A DNA stretch of 64,000 bases from Linnemannia hyalina (lineage: Eukaryota > Mortierellomycota > Mortierellomycetes > Mortierellales > Mortierellaceae). The notes beneath the pieces were generated by a model that saw nothing but the letters and a program-made list of their open reading frames with translations, was not told the origin of the DNA and ran no database searches. The position numbers and the translations under genes were made by a program. Positions within the stretch are counted from its first letter, which is position 1. Each line of letters begins with the position of its first letter. This document shows, piece after piece, positions 31,381 to 42,666 of this stretch. The stretch is taken from assembly GCA_019671135.1 (NCBI GenBank), contig JAHRHY010000014.1:1548001-1612000 (forward strand). Reading direction: 5' to 3'.

Positions 31381-31564
31381 GTTTAGCACGAGAACCTTGA
31401 CGCGCAGAAATAAAGATACAAAAAGACAAAATTGTTAGCAGCCGTTCGTTAATAACGTCGTATCGCCATCTAGTTATGTAACGTAAGAAAGAACAAAGGG
31501 ACTTCAGCGCAGCATCTCAACCATCAGCACGGATTAGGTTGAGCGACCAAGCTGAACACATTGT

Positions 31565-31835
31565 CATGACTACCCCCCGGTCGGCGTGGCAGAGAAAAAA
31601 TCCGTTAACCAAGCTGGAGCTAAAGGGGTAAGTCGTTCTATTGACAATGGCTCCGTTCATCCCCCGTCAAGAATCGCATTAGCCGACAGCAAAACGTCAC
31701 GACCACCGCCCGGGTAATGTCGTGCGGCTTCACTGGAGGCCATCCTGTCGCGGTCACCCCCCCGGTCGGCGTGGCAGAGAAAGCATCCGTTAACCACGCT
31801 GGAGCTAAAGGGGGCCAGGTCGCTGTTGACAGAAT
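31565..31835. repeat. Two direct copies of an 80-bp sequence
   Basis: 31569-31645 and 31757-31835 share ccccccggtcggcgtggcag, agaaa..atccgttaacca, gctggagctaaaggg and a final ttgacag/ttgacaa. They are about 188 bp apart on the same strand. The intervening sequence is GC-rich and non-coding as far as I can see. Confidence 0.75.
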
Positions 31836-32256
31836 GTTTTTCATGCGAGTGGGAGCTAAGAAGAGTCCATTACCTTATGATATATGGGCCTAGCGCCGCA
31901 ATACAAACGAGTAAAGAAGAGAAGGATGGCAAAAAAGGGTGGTGCAAAAGAAGCAAAAGCGTAATGAAAGTTAAGACAACGCGAAAGGGCAGCGGGGAGT
32001 GATGAAAAGGGTGAATGTAGATGGCGAGGTGAAGGCAAACGCTAAGAATAGGGAGGGTGGCAATGGTAAAAGATGTGAACTGGGACAATATGCAGTGATC
32101 GGGAGCAGAGCAATCAAGAATACAGAAGTGAAAAAAAGAATGAATGCATGAGTAAGAATGAGTGGAGTGGTGCAAATGGAAATAATGTATAAAATACGAC
32201 ATGCTCTTTGCCACCCTCCCACTCACCACGCACACGTCACCCTTTGCTTTGCCCAC
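31836..32256. promoter_or_regulatory. Promoter region of the small gene at 32257
   Basis: TATAAAA at about 32188-32194, about 65 bp upstream of the ATG, followed by a short pyrimidine-rich leader. Upstream sequence is purine-rich and featureless. Confidence 0.45.
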
Positions 32257-32457
32257 ATGACAGTCTCCGTCCCACCCAAGAGGCTCATCAAGGCAGAGCA
32301 GAGCCCTGACTTTGACGACATTGTTGAAAACAAGCTCACTCTCCCGCGTGTCTCCATCCCCGACGACAAGCAGGGCTCTCCCATCACGATTGATGCTCTT
32401 GACGACAAAACAGAGCTAAAGAATCCGAGGGCACGATTTTCCAGAAAGTCCAGATGA
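32257..32457 (+). CDS. Small charged orphan protein (66 aa)
   Basis: MTVSVPPKRLIKAEQSPDF starts at 32257 with a close TATA box. The peptide alternates acidic and basic residues (DDIVENK, IPDDKQ, DALDDK) and ends ARFSRKSR. No signal peptide, no membrane segment, no known domain. It resembles the other small orphan genes of this region in size and promoter style but not clearly in sequence. Confidence 0.4.
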   Translation: MTVSVPPKRLIKAEQSPDFDDIVENKLTLPRVSIPDDKQGSPITIDALDDKTELKNPRARFSRKSR

Positions 32458-32794
32458 CAATACATACATCATCATCTTGCGACCCCCGCTTCCGTCGACA
32501 CCTTATTCATGAGCCTGTCCACTGTACTTTTCTCATCTACTCATTCAATTCCACTAACATAGTCCATGCACTTGTCTATGCTCAAATCTCCACCCCACTT
32601 CCTTCTCGCATGATTCTCGTCCCGGTACACCACCGACTGGTAAGTACTCTATTGTTCTCTTTTGTCCTTTTTTCGCATGTACAGCATCTCCACTCTCATG
32701 CAATAGCGCCTCTCTTTGTATTTGCATGTGACCTGAGAGTTGATATCAACAGGATTAGCGACAAGCAGGGTCAAAGCACACTGAGTTTCTAGTC

Positions 32795-33822
32795 ACCACG
32801 CTGATATTGGTTCCTGTGGGACAGTAGCCCTGTAGACGTGAAGCCTGTAGTTGATCGGACTGGACAGACGATGAATCCTGTTATGGTTGCCGTTGCTTTC
32901 GCAGCTTGTACTGCTCCTTCTACCGCGTCTCTTGTACGGCGTGGCTGCTGACAGTCTAGGGGTTTTTTCGACGTCATTCTTCTCGAGAACTTGTCGTAGC
33001 TTCTTGATCTTGGTCTCTGTGTTTGGAGTCGTACATGACGTGCGCCCTCATAAAGTGTTGCGTGGTGAAGTTTTTGTGCGAGATGGCGGTTGATGATCGT
33101 CCTAACCAACAATCATCACCTCCCTAGTCAGCCGATCTGGAAGAGAGGTGTTGGCCAGCGAAGGCCACGACGATAGCGGTCAACACTTGAACGTCTCGAC
33201 AAAGACGGGCTTGATGCAACCAAACGCAGCTTCCACCAACTGGACATCGTTCTCAAGCACGGTCGAGGGAGCGTCCAATATATGATGGCGATAGAGGAAA
33301 AGCCAAAGCGCCTCCTTGATCGAGGGGCACGAGGTGAAGAACTCGAGGTGCTTTGGCGATTCTTGGGTCCAGACTAAGTCAAAGTTGAAGATGAAAAAGA
33401 GCGCTACTTTAATAAAGTCCACCATGGCGACGACTGATATACGTACCAATATAGAGCAAATAAGAAGAGCTGATATGGAGAGCAACTTACCGGTTGAACT
33501 CTCCACACAGATTTCCTTGGCGCTGACGAGCCTTCCGATATGTAAGCATGGCGTCATTCTTGTCGATGGCAACATCCTTCTTGCTGGTCTCGAGAATACC
33601 TTCGGATAGTCGTGACGATGGGTCTTAATCTGCCGGCGAGCCTATTGTGCAACATCTCGACTGCAGCTGGGGTGATGAGAGTGTCCACCAGCCCTCTTGA
33701 CTCGTCATCCGGCAGTTGCTCCTTGAGACGATAGTGATCGATTCGGCGCCTGTCCACCCTGGATACTCGAGATAGGGGAAGGTGGGTGAGCCATATTTCC
33801 TGGCGCCGTCGCCGCTGCTCAA
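32795..33822 (-). pseudogene. Degenerate minus-strand gene of unknown family
   Basis: Protein-like segments lie in changing frames: ARKYGSPTFPYLEYPG (about 33800), DRRRIDHYRLKEQLPDDE and TPAAVEMLHNRLAGRLRPI (33750-33620), then ILETSKKDVAIDKNDAMLTY and KARQRQGNLCGEFNR (33600-33495). A GTAAGT donor and TATATCAG acceptor bound 33491-33435, then MVDFIKVALFFIFNFDLVW.. runs to a stop at 33180. A further frame (KIKKLRQVLEKNDVE..) lies at about 33040-32795. At least two frameshifts separate them. I do not recognise the family. Confidence 0.45.
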
Positions 33823-34317
33823 CGCCTAATGGAGAATTAAGATGCTCAATCCTGTCCCGCTATACATGATTGTCAACTCGCCTCCAAGCCTAACCAAGAG
33901 GGAACACGTGTAACAGGGACGATAAGGCCGAATATTGCTTTAAATGGATGACGACGCGAACGACGTGGGTCTCTTATCGCTCAGATCTGGGTCTCGGCGA
34001 TGACCATCCTGTTTGTTGACAATGCATTGGCGTAAACCCTTTGGTAGGCCCTGCACGCCATAAACTCTACGGCCACTGCATCCAAATCCTCTTCTCCCAT
34101 AATAATCGCAGTGAGGCAATTCGACCTGCACGACTAACCTTATTCTTAATAGCCACAAAGCACTTAAGCTTATCAGCTACAGACGTGCATGAGCTCTACA
34201 ATCTGTACGCAACTACCACTACTGCCCACCTAGGAGCGCCTGCATTTTTGAAGCACATCCTTCCAGCTGCAACAGCCAACTACGGCCGCAATTTGTGTTA
34301 CACCACACAATCACTAT
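33823..34317. other. Region without recognisable features
   Basis: Short unsupported frames only. It ends at the left boundary of duplicated segment X. Confidence 0.3.
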
Positions 34318-34731
34318 GTCGCTCTGTATTAGTATTAGCGACTCCATCACTATCGCATGTATGTCGTCATCTATACTGGTCTTGCAAACAGCATTCGTCC
34401 AAAGTCGCAGTAACTTTGTTGCGTCACCTCGTCCAATCCTTCCAAGGTAGAGAGACCGTCTGTTAGAACTGATCGTTCTATAAAAGTATATCGAGACAAG
34501 AAAACGGAAACAAGAGTATTGAGAAAGAGAGAAATTTATTGAAGGGACACTGAAATTGATACTGAAGATGGTACTGATCAACTTGGTGAACTACTGAAGG
34601 GAACAGAGGTGATTTCATAGAGGTTGGCGTATGATGGGATGAATTCTTGAGTGTCGCATAGGCATAAGGGTCTTGAGTGTCACGTATGCATAAGGAGAGT
34701 CTAACATCGTCCATAGATGCTAGAACCCCGA

Positions 34732-35235
34732 TCACGCATGGCTACCATCAGCATCCTGCTTCACAGTGAAGCAGAACGTATCACAGTCTCCGTCATAGAT
34801 TCTTTCATCTGTCCCCAAAGACCAAGTCATGTGTAGTTGCACATCGTACTCAGATGTGGCGCCGATGGTCCAGAACCCAGGCACAACATCCGGCTTGCGG
34901 CCTGTATACTTCTCGAACGCGCTGACCAAGCTCTCTCGGATGCCTGCTGGCATAAGCGCATCCAAGTGCTTCATCCTCTTGCACGAAGCCTGGTAGAGTG
35001 GGATCTCGTATGGGCCAATGACGTATACCGACGAGAAGAGCAGCTCCGTATCCGCAAGGCAGATAATCGCACCATGATACTCATTGTAGTCCTCCTTGAG
35101 CTTGTTGTCATAGTGCTCGTGCATAAAAGTCATCAGCTTGAAACCCGGCAGATTAAACGGCTGCTGCAACGCTTCTTTCGGAACAGGAATCGCAGCAGCT
35201 GTCATGCTCACAAAGTTATACCAGTCGGCTCCCAT
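34732..35235 (-). CDS. Orphan protein (167 aa), paralog of the gene at 57811
   Basis: Starts MGADWYNFVSMTAAAIPVPK at 35235; an upstream extension of the open frame is low-complexity leader. No signal peptide. Conserved blocks shared with the 168-aa paralog are EALQQPFNLPGFKLMTFMHE, YNEYHGAIICLADTELLFS, YTGRKPDVVPGFW and WSLGTDERI. Differences are mostly conservative (SEYDVQLHM against SQYRVQLHT). Predicted mixed alpha/beta cytosolic protein. Reading-frame conservation in both copies suggests the gene is under selection. Family not recognised. Confidence 0.65.
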   Translation of the reverse strand: MGADWYNFVSMTAAAIPVPKEALQQPFNLPGFKLMTFMHEHYDNKLKEDYNEYHGAIICLADTELLFSSVYVIGPYEIPLYQASCKRMKHLDALMPAGIRESLVSAFEKYTGRKPDVVPGFWTIGATSEYDVQLHMTWSLGTDERIYDGDCDTFCFTVKQDADGSHA

Positions 35236-36164
35236 AGCGTAAGTCAAACAAAGGTCAGAAGAGTGGTGCCGGAGGCGAGCGCGATAAAAGGGAAGACAAG
35301 TAGCAGGTAGGTGCGGTGAGAGATGAAAAAAGAAGCTTTGGTGACAGAGGATGATATGGATGAAGGGAGGAAGGGAAGAAGGGAAGAAGAGAAGGGAGAA
35401 AAAAGAGAGGAAGAAAGGAAAGGTAAAGAGCAGAAGGAGAGAGAGAGCGGATGGATTATATATACATGAGCGAAAATGCAGGAAGATGTCCACAGCGGCG
35501 CTGGGAGCGTCAGTCTCAACGGACATCCTTCAATATTCCCTTGATGACGTATCTGTACTTCATGAACAGAGCTGACAAGGGTAGTCATGAAAATAGGAAA
35601 CAAAAAGAAATCAACGAAGTCACATGGAAGGTGAAGATTAGCGCGCGAAAGACAGACAAGAGGGCATCGGCTGGAAAGAGACTGATACAATAGAAATGAT
35701 GAAGGGCGTGGGAGTGCGCCATCATGACGACAGTGGCAAATGACAGCGATGACGGAAGAAATAGGGAGCGAGACAGCGGCAAGCGTGGGAACGGGAAGAC
35801 GTGGCAACTGAACTGAGCTTGAGACAGAAGGATAGGGAAAAGAAGCTGAGAATGGATGCATCGAGGAGAAGTGGCAAGAGTGGGAAAGTCAACTCCTTCA
35901 CAAGATGAGCTTCTCAGGTCCCGCCGCTCTTGTGATCAGCTTTTTGTTCTTCCTTGTTATCCCCTTACCAGGCATCCTGTCTTTACTCGCGTGTTCCTTC
36001 TGGCACCTTTACCCAATGATTATTAAGCTAGTAAGCCATCATTGCCAACCTTGCTGATCCACACACATAAATCCCCCTCTCTTGCCTGCATTGCGACGTC
36101 CTTCCTTCCTACACACATCTTCCTGCTGGATTTTCATACTCTTCTCTCTCTCTCAATTCACGAC

Positions 36165-36464
36165 ATGGCAAAGACTTGCACTCTGCTGGCATTATTAGCT
36201 TCCCTTACTCTTTACGTTGTGCAAGCAGGTGTCTATTGTCATAGCTAGGGCTAGTCATAGTCATAACTGGCTAGATCAAATTATTAAGACGGAGACAAAA
36301 CAATCCCTTGGCTTGGGGACAGTTCCTCACTTCAAGAAAATGAGCAACAAAAGCGTTGATGTGTACAGCAGCTGGCCAAAGAAGGTATGGAGAAACAGTG
36401 CTGTGATGATGCTTTAATCAAGTCTACCAGCCCGATGTGCTTTGAAGCGGCTTTGAACCCATGA
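36165..36464 (+). pseudogene. Small secreted cysteine-containing protein gene, copy 1, one nonsense codon
   Basis: Exon 1 (36165-36228) encodes MAKTCTLLALLASLTLYVVQ-A, a signal peptide. Intron 36229-36294 (66 nt, GTGTCT..GGAG) joins in phase to exon 2, 36295-36464. Exon 2 reads PWLGDSSSLQENEQQKR, then TGA at 36357-36359, then CVQQLAKEGMEK, QCCDDALIKSTSPMCFEAAL and a stop. The copy at 53667 has TGT (Cys) at the TGA position, so the stop is a point mutation. The mature form would be about 55 residues with CC, CC and C. TATA-like ACATAAATC stands near 36066. It may produce only the short peptide that results if the intron is retained. Confidence 0.6.
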
Positions 36465-36480
36465 ACCTTTGCATAAAACC

Positions 36481-37567
36481 TTTAATTTGTCTCTGGTGCG
36501 ATCAGTGCCCAATCGTAAAAGCAGTTTCACTTCCACGTGTTTTTATTCCCGCCGGTGCGAAACGAACTCTCTCACTCTTTCCCGTCCGCAACTGCCAGGA
36601 CAAACCGCCATCATTACTTCTCAACGCACAAGCACAAGGATCCGGATATTTCCCAAGAAGTTGTTCACAGGAGTACGAACAGGAGCAAAGGAACTCCACA
36701 GGCCATTCAGAGTTCCCAATGGAATGACATTTTTTTTTCTCGGATGAAGGATGAATGCTGAAATCAGTCAGCAGCCAACCATCAACTTCATTGTCCATGC
36801 GCACTCTCCACTTGCCCAGGACTCATTCCGGGAAAAGTTGTCACCATGACAAGGAGCACCACCAAACATCCTTATCAGCAACGTTGATATCGCCTGACAT
36901 TGGTAGGCCAACTGCCTGATGTTATCGTACATCGTCAGCTTACATCGATGACAGGACTAGCCTAGGAGATAACATAGTAGGCAGAGGATGATTGCACTGG
37001 AGCTGCACAGCGGCATCTCGGAGAACATTGATATTATCGACAATAGTTCACAGTCTTGATGGCTTTGTTGACCATAATGAAGGGAGCCAGGACATCTTCA
37101 TGCCAACAACGCAGTTCATACCCTGTTGACCTTTCTCGCCAATTGTGAAGTCACATAGCTACGCTTACACCTGGGCAGATCCAACATATCAGGACGATAG
37201 GATCCGATGGCTTTGTAGGGCGCAAGGATTCACATTCAGGAAATAATTTGTGTTTGCCCTGTCAACAGCGAGAAGACTCTTATTGCTGGATTGGTCGCGC
37301 GGATACAGGAGACAAAGTGAATTGGTCCCTCGTCGCAGTCATTATAAAAGCATTGCCGGCACCTTCTTCGACTTTTCTTTACACGACTCAGGATCCGGCG
37401 ATGACAAAAAGAGACTTCATCTACGTTAAGGATCACTGTTAAAAAGAAAGAGCAGTCGAGATCCGGACCTCAAAGGAACCTCTAGCACAACAACAACGCC
37501 TCACAAGTGGTGTGCACAAAGGACTTTATCGTGTTTGGGACTTAGGACGGGCACTTAAGACACAACA
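36481..37567. other. Region without recognisable genes, 3' flank of the Helitron remnant
   Basis: Short unsupported frames. The 3' end of the Helitron on the minus strand should lie here, but I cannot identify a convincing hairpin plus CTRR terminus. Confidence 0.3.
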
Positions 37568-39310
37568 TTACGCCAAAGATCTAAAAATAACAGACGCTGG
37601 GATATATGGATGATTACGGGACTCTCTTATAGACAACGTTTCTAGTGTATGTGCCCTCAAGCCCGGGATGCTGCCATCGATCATATAAACCTTGACATTT
37701 TTTTCGTCCGTGCATCGAAAAAGAGCAACGTAAAGCTGGCCGTGTGTGAACACAGGAGTAGGGACATAGAGTCCGACATTTTCAAGGGTCTGACCCTGCG
37801 CCTTGTTGATCGTCATGGCAAAGGCGGGCCTGACCGGGAACTGTCGTCTCTTGAATATGATTGGGGAGGTCTTGTCGTCTGTTGTTAAAATCGGCACTCG
37901 TGGGATGAAGACCAAATCGGCGCAAAAGGTCCAGTCAGGATTGTTGCCATGATGCAGCGTGGCCTGAGTGGCGGACGATCAAGCGAATTCCGTTGCAGAG
38001 TCCTTTTTTTTGGTCGACGTTTCGGAGGCGAATGATGGGCATGCCCACTTTCAGTACCAACATGTAGGGAGGTAATCCAGTGAGGTCCAAAGGGTTGAGA
38101 TACTCTGTAGGATAGTTGGTGATGCCGTTGGTATCTGAAACTGGCACGGAGTCTTGGCCAAGGTACTCTATTGCCTCGCCAGGAAATAGTGTGGTCGCGA
38201 GGTCGTTCATATAATTGACATTCTTGTTCAGTGTTGTCGAAATAGCGGTGCACTGTTAGCTTGAGTGTCTTTACCTTGGGCCTAATGGTGCCAGACATCT
38301 TTAGACATGCGCCCTCGATCTGAGACTGAGATCCATGAACAACCACCGGCAACGCTTGTCGAAAGTCACCACCGAAAACGACAATCTTTCCGCCGAAAGG
38401 AACCAAGGGTCGATCCATAATATGTCGAACGATCCGGTCCACCGATTCAAAGGCATGTCGATGCATCATGAGTGCCTCGTCCCAGATGATGAGGTCGGAC
38501 GCATAAATAATGGATCCAACTTGCTGATCGTGGGTAATATTGCGGGTCGAGTCTTTGAAAGCTGGAATGTGAACCTTGAAGACAGAGTGTGCAGTTCTTC
38601 CGCCATAAAGCATCAGAGCCGCTATACCGGAGAACGCGAGGACAACAACATTATTTTTCATAACACCACTGATTTGTTCAATCTGAGTGTTGTAGAGAAA
38701 GGGTTTGCCGGTACCACCTAGCCTGTCAATAAAATAGAGGTTGTTCCTTCGGGGGCAGACGGATATTGAGACGGAGGCGACGATTGAGTCAAATATTTCC
38801 CGCTGCTCGACATTCAAGGCTTGAATGTGAGAGCCCGCCAGCTTGGCGAGCTCTTCACGCGATTTTTCGCTGTAGTCGAAGGCGGACTTTGGGACGTAGC
38901 GGAGAATGCTGTCGCTGATGTCTTGTGGCATAGTGGGAAAGGCGGCCAGAGAAGGGAGACAGAACCTCTCGCCGTCCTTAGGCTGGACAAAGTAGATTCG
39001 GGCAATCTTGAAGGTGTCCTTTTGATTCCTCCTGTCCCACTTGCGATTGTTTTGGTCGTAGGTGTAATACTCGGGAATCTCGGCGTATGTATATTTATGT
39101 ACATCCTTGTCCTCTTAGTTCAGCTTAAAGTGGTCGTTGTTACGACGGGCGACACAAAGTAGATCCGCGTATGTGACGTTGTGCTGGCCTATGAGATGGA
39201 CCTGTAGACGTTGCACAGAGGGTGAATGACCGTACAAAGGATATCCAAGGATGCGCCACATGCTCTCATGGGAAGAGAGGTATCTCATATCGCGAAATTT
39301 GCGAATCTCG
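37568..39310 (-). pseudogene. Helitron Rep/helicase protein, helicase half, degenerate
   Basis: Minus strand. From about 39300: RDMRYLSSHESMWRILGYPL and HSPSVQRLQVHL, typical of the Helitron region between Rep and helicase, then FKLN with a stop, TYAEIPEYYTYDQ and RIYFVQPKDGERF. The Pif1-type helicase follows: Walker A reads DRLGGTGKPFLYN, where Helitrons have GPGGTGKTF, so the Thr after Lys is lost. Walker B is IIWDEALMMHRHAFE, then VFGGDFRQALPV. Further parts lie in other frames: EYLNPLDLTGLPPYMLVLKV, PFRLRNVDQ-type GMPIIRLRN, then [20 protein letters not shown] and [10 protein letters not shown]. There are at least two frameshifts, one stop and an internal deletion, so it is not functional. 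It marks an old rolling-circle transposon. Confidence 0.85.
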
Positions 39311-39394
39311 ATGCGTTAAGGATGCTAGTATACAAACGATAGTAAAAAAAAGAGAGTGAGAAAAATAGTAAGCAAGGTGTTGCAACGGTCAGAC

Positions 39395-39857
39395 TCAAGA
39401 GAAAAAAATGCGCAAAAGAAATACCTCCTTGCTTGCTGCATTTTTTTGGTGTGCAGTGATTGAGTCTTCAGTGGCGGCGATGTTAGACCCTTTAGCGGTA
39501 GCTGTGGCAGTGGCGGCGCTGGCGCTGGTGCTGGCGCTGGTGGTGCTGGCGGTGGACGGTGGTACCGCTTCCGACTCCTCGTCAGTCTCCTCTTCAACAA
39601 TCATTCGCCCTCGCTTGTCCAATTTAACTGAGGATGTCCCAACAATGGGTGGGCGATCGCTATTGGTGGTAACGTTTTGGTAGGCATCGTGAATGGCTGT
39701 TGAAAAGACATTGTCAAAGTCGTCATTCGTCAGCACATCATTCAGGGCGTCAATGAAATCATTGTCGTCATTGAATCCATAGTCTTTGTCCGTGTCCTGA
39801 CCAGTGACAGGGACGGCGACAGTAGGTGTATTGTTGGCAGAGACGGTTTTTGCAGAA

Positions 39858-39915
<58 letters not shown>

Positions 39916-40513
39916 TTGCTCCTGCTCCTGCTCTTGCTCCTGTTCCTGCTCCTGCTCCTGCTTCTGGTCTTGAGTTGAGGCGGACCTGAAAAAGACCCTT
40001 AATCGACGTCCGCTCACCTTTGAAGTTGGCGTGAGGGTGGGAACAACAGTGGCAACCTTGGGCTTGAAACTCCGGAGATGTGTATACGCATCCTCAAAAT
40101 ACGTAATGTCGTCGGGGACAGGGTCATGAACAGGAGTCGTTGAGATCAAGATGCTTCTGCTGTCGATATCAGAGGTCATGTTGTTAACGGGGACATCAGG
40201 GGTTGGATAAGAGGCATTCACGATAGTTGCATTGTCGTTCTACGCATCGTCTGTGTTGCAGCGCCTGCGATTATTGAGAGTGGTGCGCCCTTTACAATGC
40301 GCTGGCTGCAGCCGCCGAACCAAGACCTTAGGGCTCAAAGAGGACTGTTGCCTGCGATAATTAGGAAAAGAATACTAAAGGTCAGGGATGAACAGAAATG
40401 AACATAGAAAAAGAACATAGTGGCATACTGACACTGACATGGGCTTACTTTGCAGCAGCAGTGGAAGAACGGGTACCGGTACAGGTATAAAGAGGCGTGG
40501 ATGGTTTGCCCAT
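39395..40513 (-). pseudogene. 5' exons of a Helitron-type ORF, left-arm copy
   Basis: Minus strand. Exon 1 (40513-40449) starts MGKPSTPLYTCTGTRSSTAA, donor GTAAGC, a 97-nt intron, acceptor ATCGCAG. Exon 2 begins QQSSLSPKVLVRRLQP and hits an in-frame TAG (CNTDDA*), then continues NDNATIVNASYPTPDVP. A (CTCCTG)n array at about 39857-39962 encodes Gln-Glu or Ala-Gly runs depending on frame. It is followed by GFNDDNDFIDALNDVL, IVEEETDEESEA and SITAHQKNAASKE, then a GTATTT donor that could splice to the helicase half at about 39320. Compared with the right arm, the Rep-like portion between EESEA and the SITA..ASKE linker is missing here. Confidence 0.55.
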
Positions 40514-40969
40514 CTTGAAGAGGATGAAACTTGAGACTGTAGAAGATGTGTCAAAATGTGGTCGAGGATTAAAGAGAATCGGTACTGATAACTGTGAGAC
40601 GCTTACGCTTTTCTACAAAGAACTAACACAACCTTTTCACTCTCCTTATGCCAGGACATACCGTTACCCTACTGTTCACTGACCACGTTCAGTAGAATGG
40701 CATCTGTGTCCTCTTCGTTCTTATTCTTCGTTGTGGTTTGTGTGCTCGCGTTTTCGTGTTTGTCCATGCCAAGCTGCGTCCTCATGTCTGTCCATGCTGA
40801 AAAGTATGGTGTATGGTCGAATATGTCAATGGGAAGAAAGAGAGGGATCTTTTATTTTCGCACCTCAACGCAACCTGCTCTGATAGTGACGTTCTCACTT
40901 TGGTGTTAACATCATGATTCTGGTGCACTTTTTCAGAAAAAAAAACTAATAAACCACCCCGTACCGCAA

Positions 40970-41235
40970 CAATGCCAAGCTGCATTTTCATGTCTGTCCA
41001 TGTCAAGCTGCATCTTCATGTCTGTCCATGTCAAGCTGCATCTTCATGTCTGTCCATGCCAAGCTGCATCTTCATGTCTGTCCATGCCAAGCTGCATCTT
41101 CATGTCTGTCCATGCCAAGCTGCATCTTCATGTCTGTCCATGCCAAGCTGCATCTTCATGTCTGTCCATGCCAAGCTGCATCTTCATGTCTGTCCATGCC
41201 AAGCTGCGTCCTCTTATGTGTCCATGCCATGCTGA
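40970..41235. repeat. 28-bp minisatellite, about nine units (left arm)
   Basis: The unit tgccaagctgcatcttcatgtctgtcca is repeated with one or two variants (first units have gtcaag or ttttc). Frames starting at 40972, 41000 and 41028 show the 28-bp period. Because 28 is not a multiple of three, all frames carry the same rotating peptide. A single related unit (ccaagctgcgtcctcatgtctgtccatgc) stands alone at about 40768-40798. No spacers, so not CRISPR. Confidence 0.95.
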
Positions 41236-42426
41236 TGGATGTCTTTTTTGTTACTGGTGTTGTTTGTTGCTTGCTGTTGTTGCTATTGTTGTTTATTGCT
41301 TCCTGTTGTAGTTTTTGTTGTTTGTAAAAGAAAAGAGGGGTGGGTTAAAAAAAAGGGGTGATCTTATCGATAACATGATGTCAAGCATGGAGACGCCATG
41401 CGGACACGGTTGTGCAATTATGCAATTACAGAAATATAATCTAACCGAGGTTACAGCTTTCTCCAATGGACTCCAATCCACTCGTACAAAAAATCAGCAG
41501 AAATTTGAGCCTCGCCCTATTCTCCGATCAAGACTCTGGTGCTCAAATCTATCTTGGAGACACCGAGCAGTGCCAACAAGGGGCTCACTCGTACGGAAGA
41601 AGCGAACGCAACATAGCCAACTATCAGTCTCGCTGCCATCCCTTCACGTAACGAAGAGAAGGTCTGGATCATTATCTCGGGTGGTGATTGAAGTGCGAAA
41701 AAAATCCTCCAAAAAAAAAGGAAATAATCTTTGAAAATGAGTAGGGGGGCTAGCTGAGTGCAGAAGTCGAAGTGAGCACATCATATCAGCCTTCTGCTGG
41801 GCTATCACTAACGATGCAGGTCTCCACTGCATGAAGGCTCAGAATGCGATCCTGACCACACAAAAGTGATGGGATGGTAGCAAGACTAGCCAACTATATA
41901 ACCTGTAGACACGTTAATGTTTCGTCTTGTTCATGCTCAACGATAGCCCTTTTGTTCAAGCACAGGTCCCACAATGGGCGACGTAGTAGGGAAAATGGGA
42001 ATACTGAGATCACACAATCATTGATCAATTCTATGTTTTTTTTCTGTAATGACAAGTTGTTTATTTCCTCGAAAATTACAACTAAAGTCCAGGAATGACG
42101 GTGATCTCGAGAGAGATCTATTGACAGAATAGGCAGAAAAAAAGTCGAAGCAAAGGTTAGACACGTGGAACAAAATCCATGAAGCCGTTTGATGTCCCAT
42201 CGATTGCTGTCTGACTGTCTGCACGAGTACGAGTCGTCCGTCGCCCATTGAAATGTTTTGTTGAAAGGTATCAGGAAACGAAGGTTGTCGACATATAGTT
42301 TCGGACGATGTCGGTACGTTTTTAAGCATCATTTGTAACAAAAAAAAGGCAATGATCTGACTCTCGCGTTTTCCCGAAAGATAGCAGTAAATTAATAAGT
42401 CATCAAGGCCTGGAGAAACTTACAGT

Positions 42427-42537
42427 TTACTTCTTGGAGACACCAACGGCGCGACCGCGACGACCAGTGGTCTTGGTGTGCTGACCATGGACACGGACGC
42501 CCCAGTAGTGACGAAGACCACGATGGGCGCGGATCTT
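42427..42537 (-). pseudogene. RPS18: Last exon of ribosomal protein uS13 (RPS18), captured fragment
   Basis: Minus strand codes [20 protein letters not shown], then [17 protein letters not shown] and stop. This is the conserved C-terminus of eukaryotic small-subunit protein uS13/RPS18. It is preceded by a pyrimidine-rich intron end (ttttctcaag), so the piece was copied from genomic DNA, not mRNA. The remaining exons are absent. The frame is undamaged over 36 codons, so capture is recent or the fragment is maintained by copying between the arms. Confidence 0.9.
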
Positions 42538-42666
42538 CTTGAGAAAAGTGTTTCAAAAAGACAATTAATTCTACGAAAAGGCACAACAGAGTTTCAAGAA
42601 CCATATCACTGGTGCTTCCCATGTAATAAGCTGTATCTCCAAACATCGACTGCGAAGAATGCTCGT

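Larger units (their letters stand above)
34318..36480. repeat. Segmental duplication X, copy 1 (partner 57411-59600)
   Basis: From tcgctctgt at 34318 to the polyadenylation-like cataaaacctt at about 36480, the sequence matches 57411 to about 59600 in the same orientation with moderate divergence and small indels. It carries the 167-aa gene (minus strand) and the small secreted-protein gene (plus strand), divergently arranged with a shared 0.9-kb intergenic region. Left of 34318 the two copies have unrelated flanks. Confidence 0.85.

Noticed and set aside
34837..35310. 157-aa plus-strand ORF
   Set aside because: Shadow of the 167-aa gene; the paralogous segment keeps the minus-strand frame but not this one.
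39804..39989. Ala-Pro repeat protein on the + strand
   Set aside because: Antisense reading of the CTCCTG array in the Helitron-type ORF.
40970..41235. CRISPR-like array
   Set aside because: The 28-bp units are directly adjacent with no spacers, in a eukaryotic transposon setting; it is a minisatellite.
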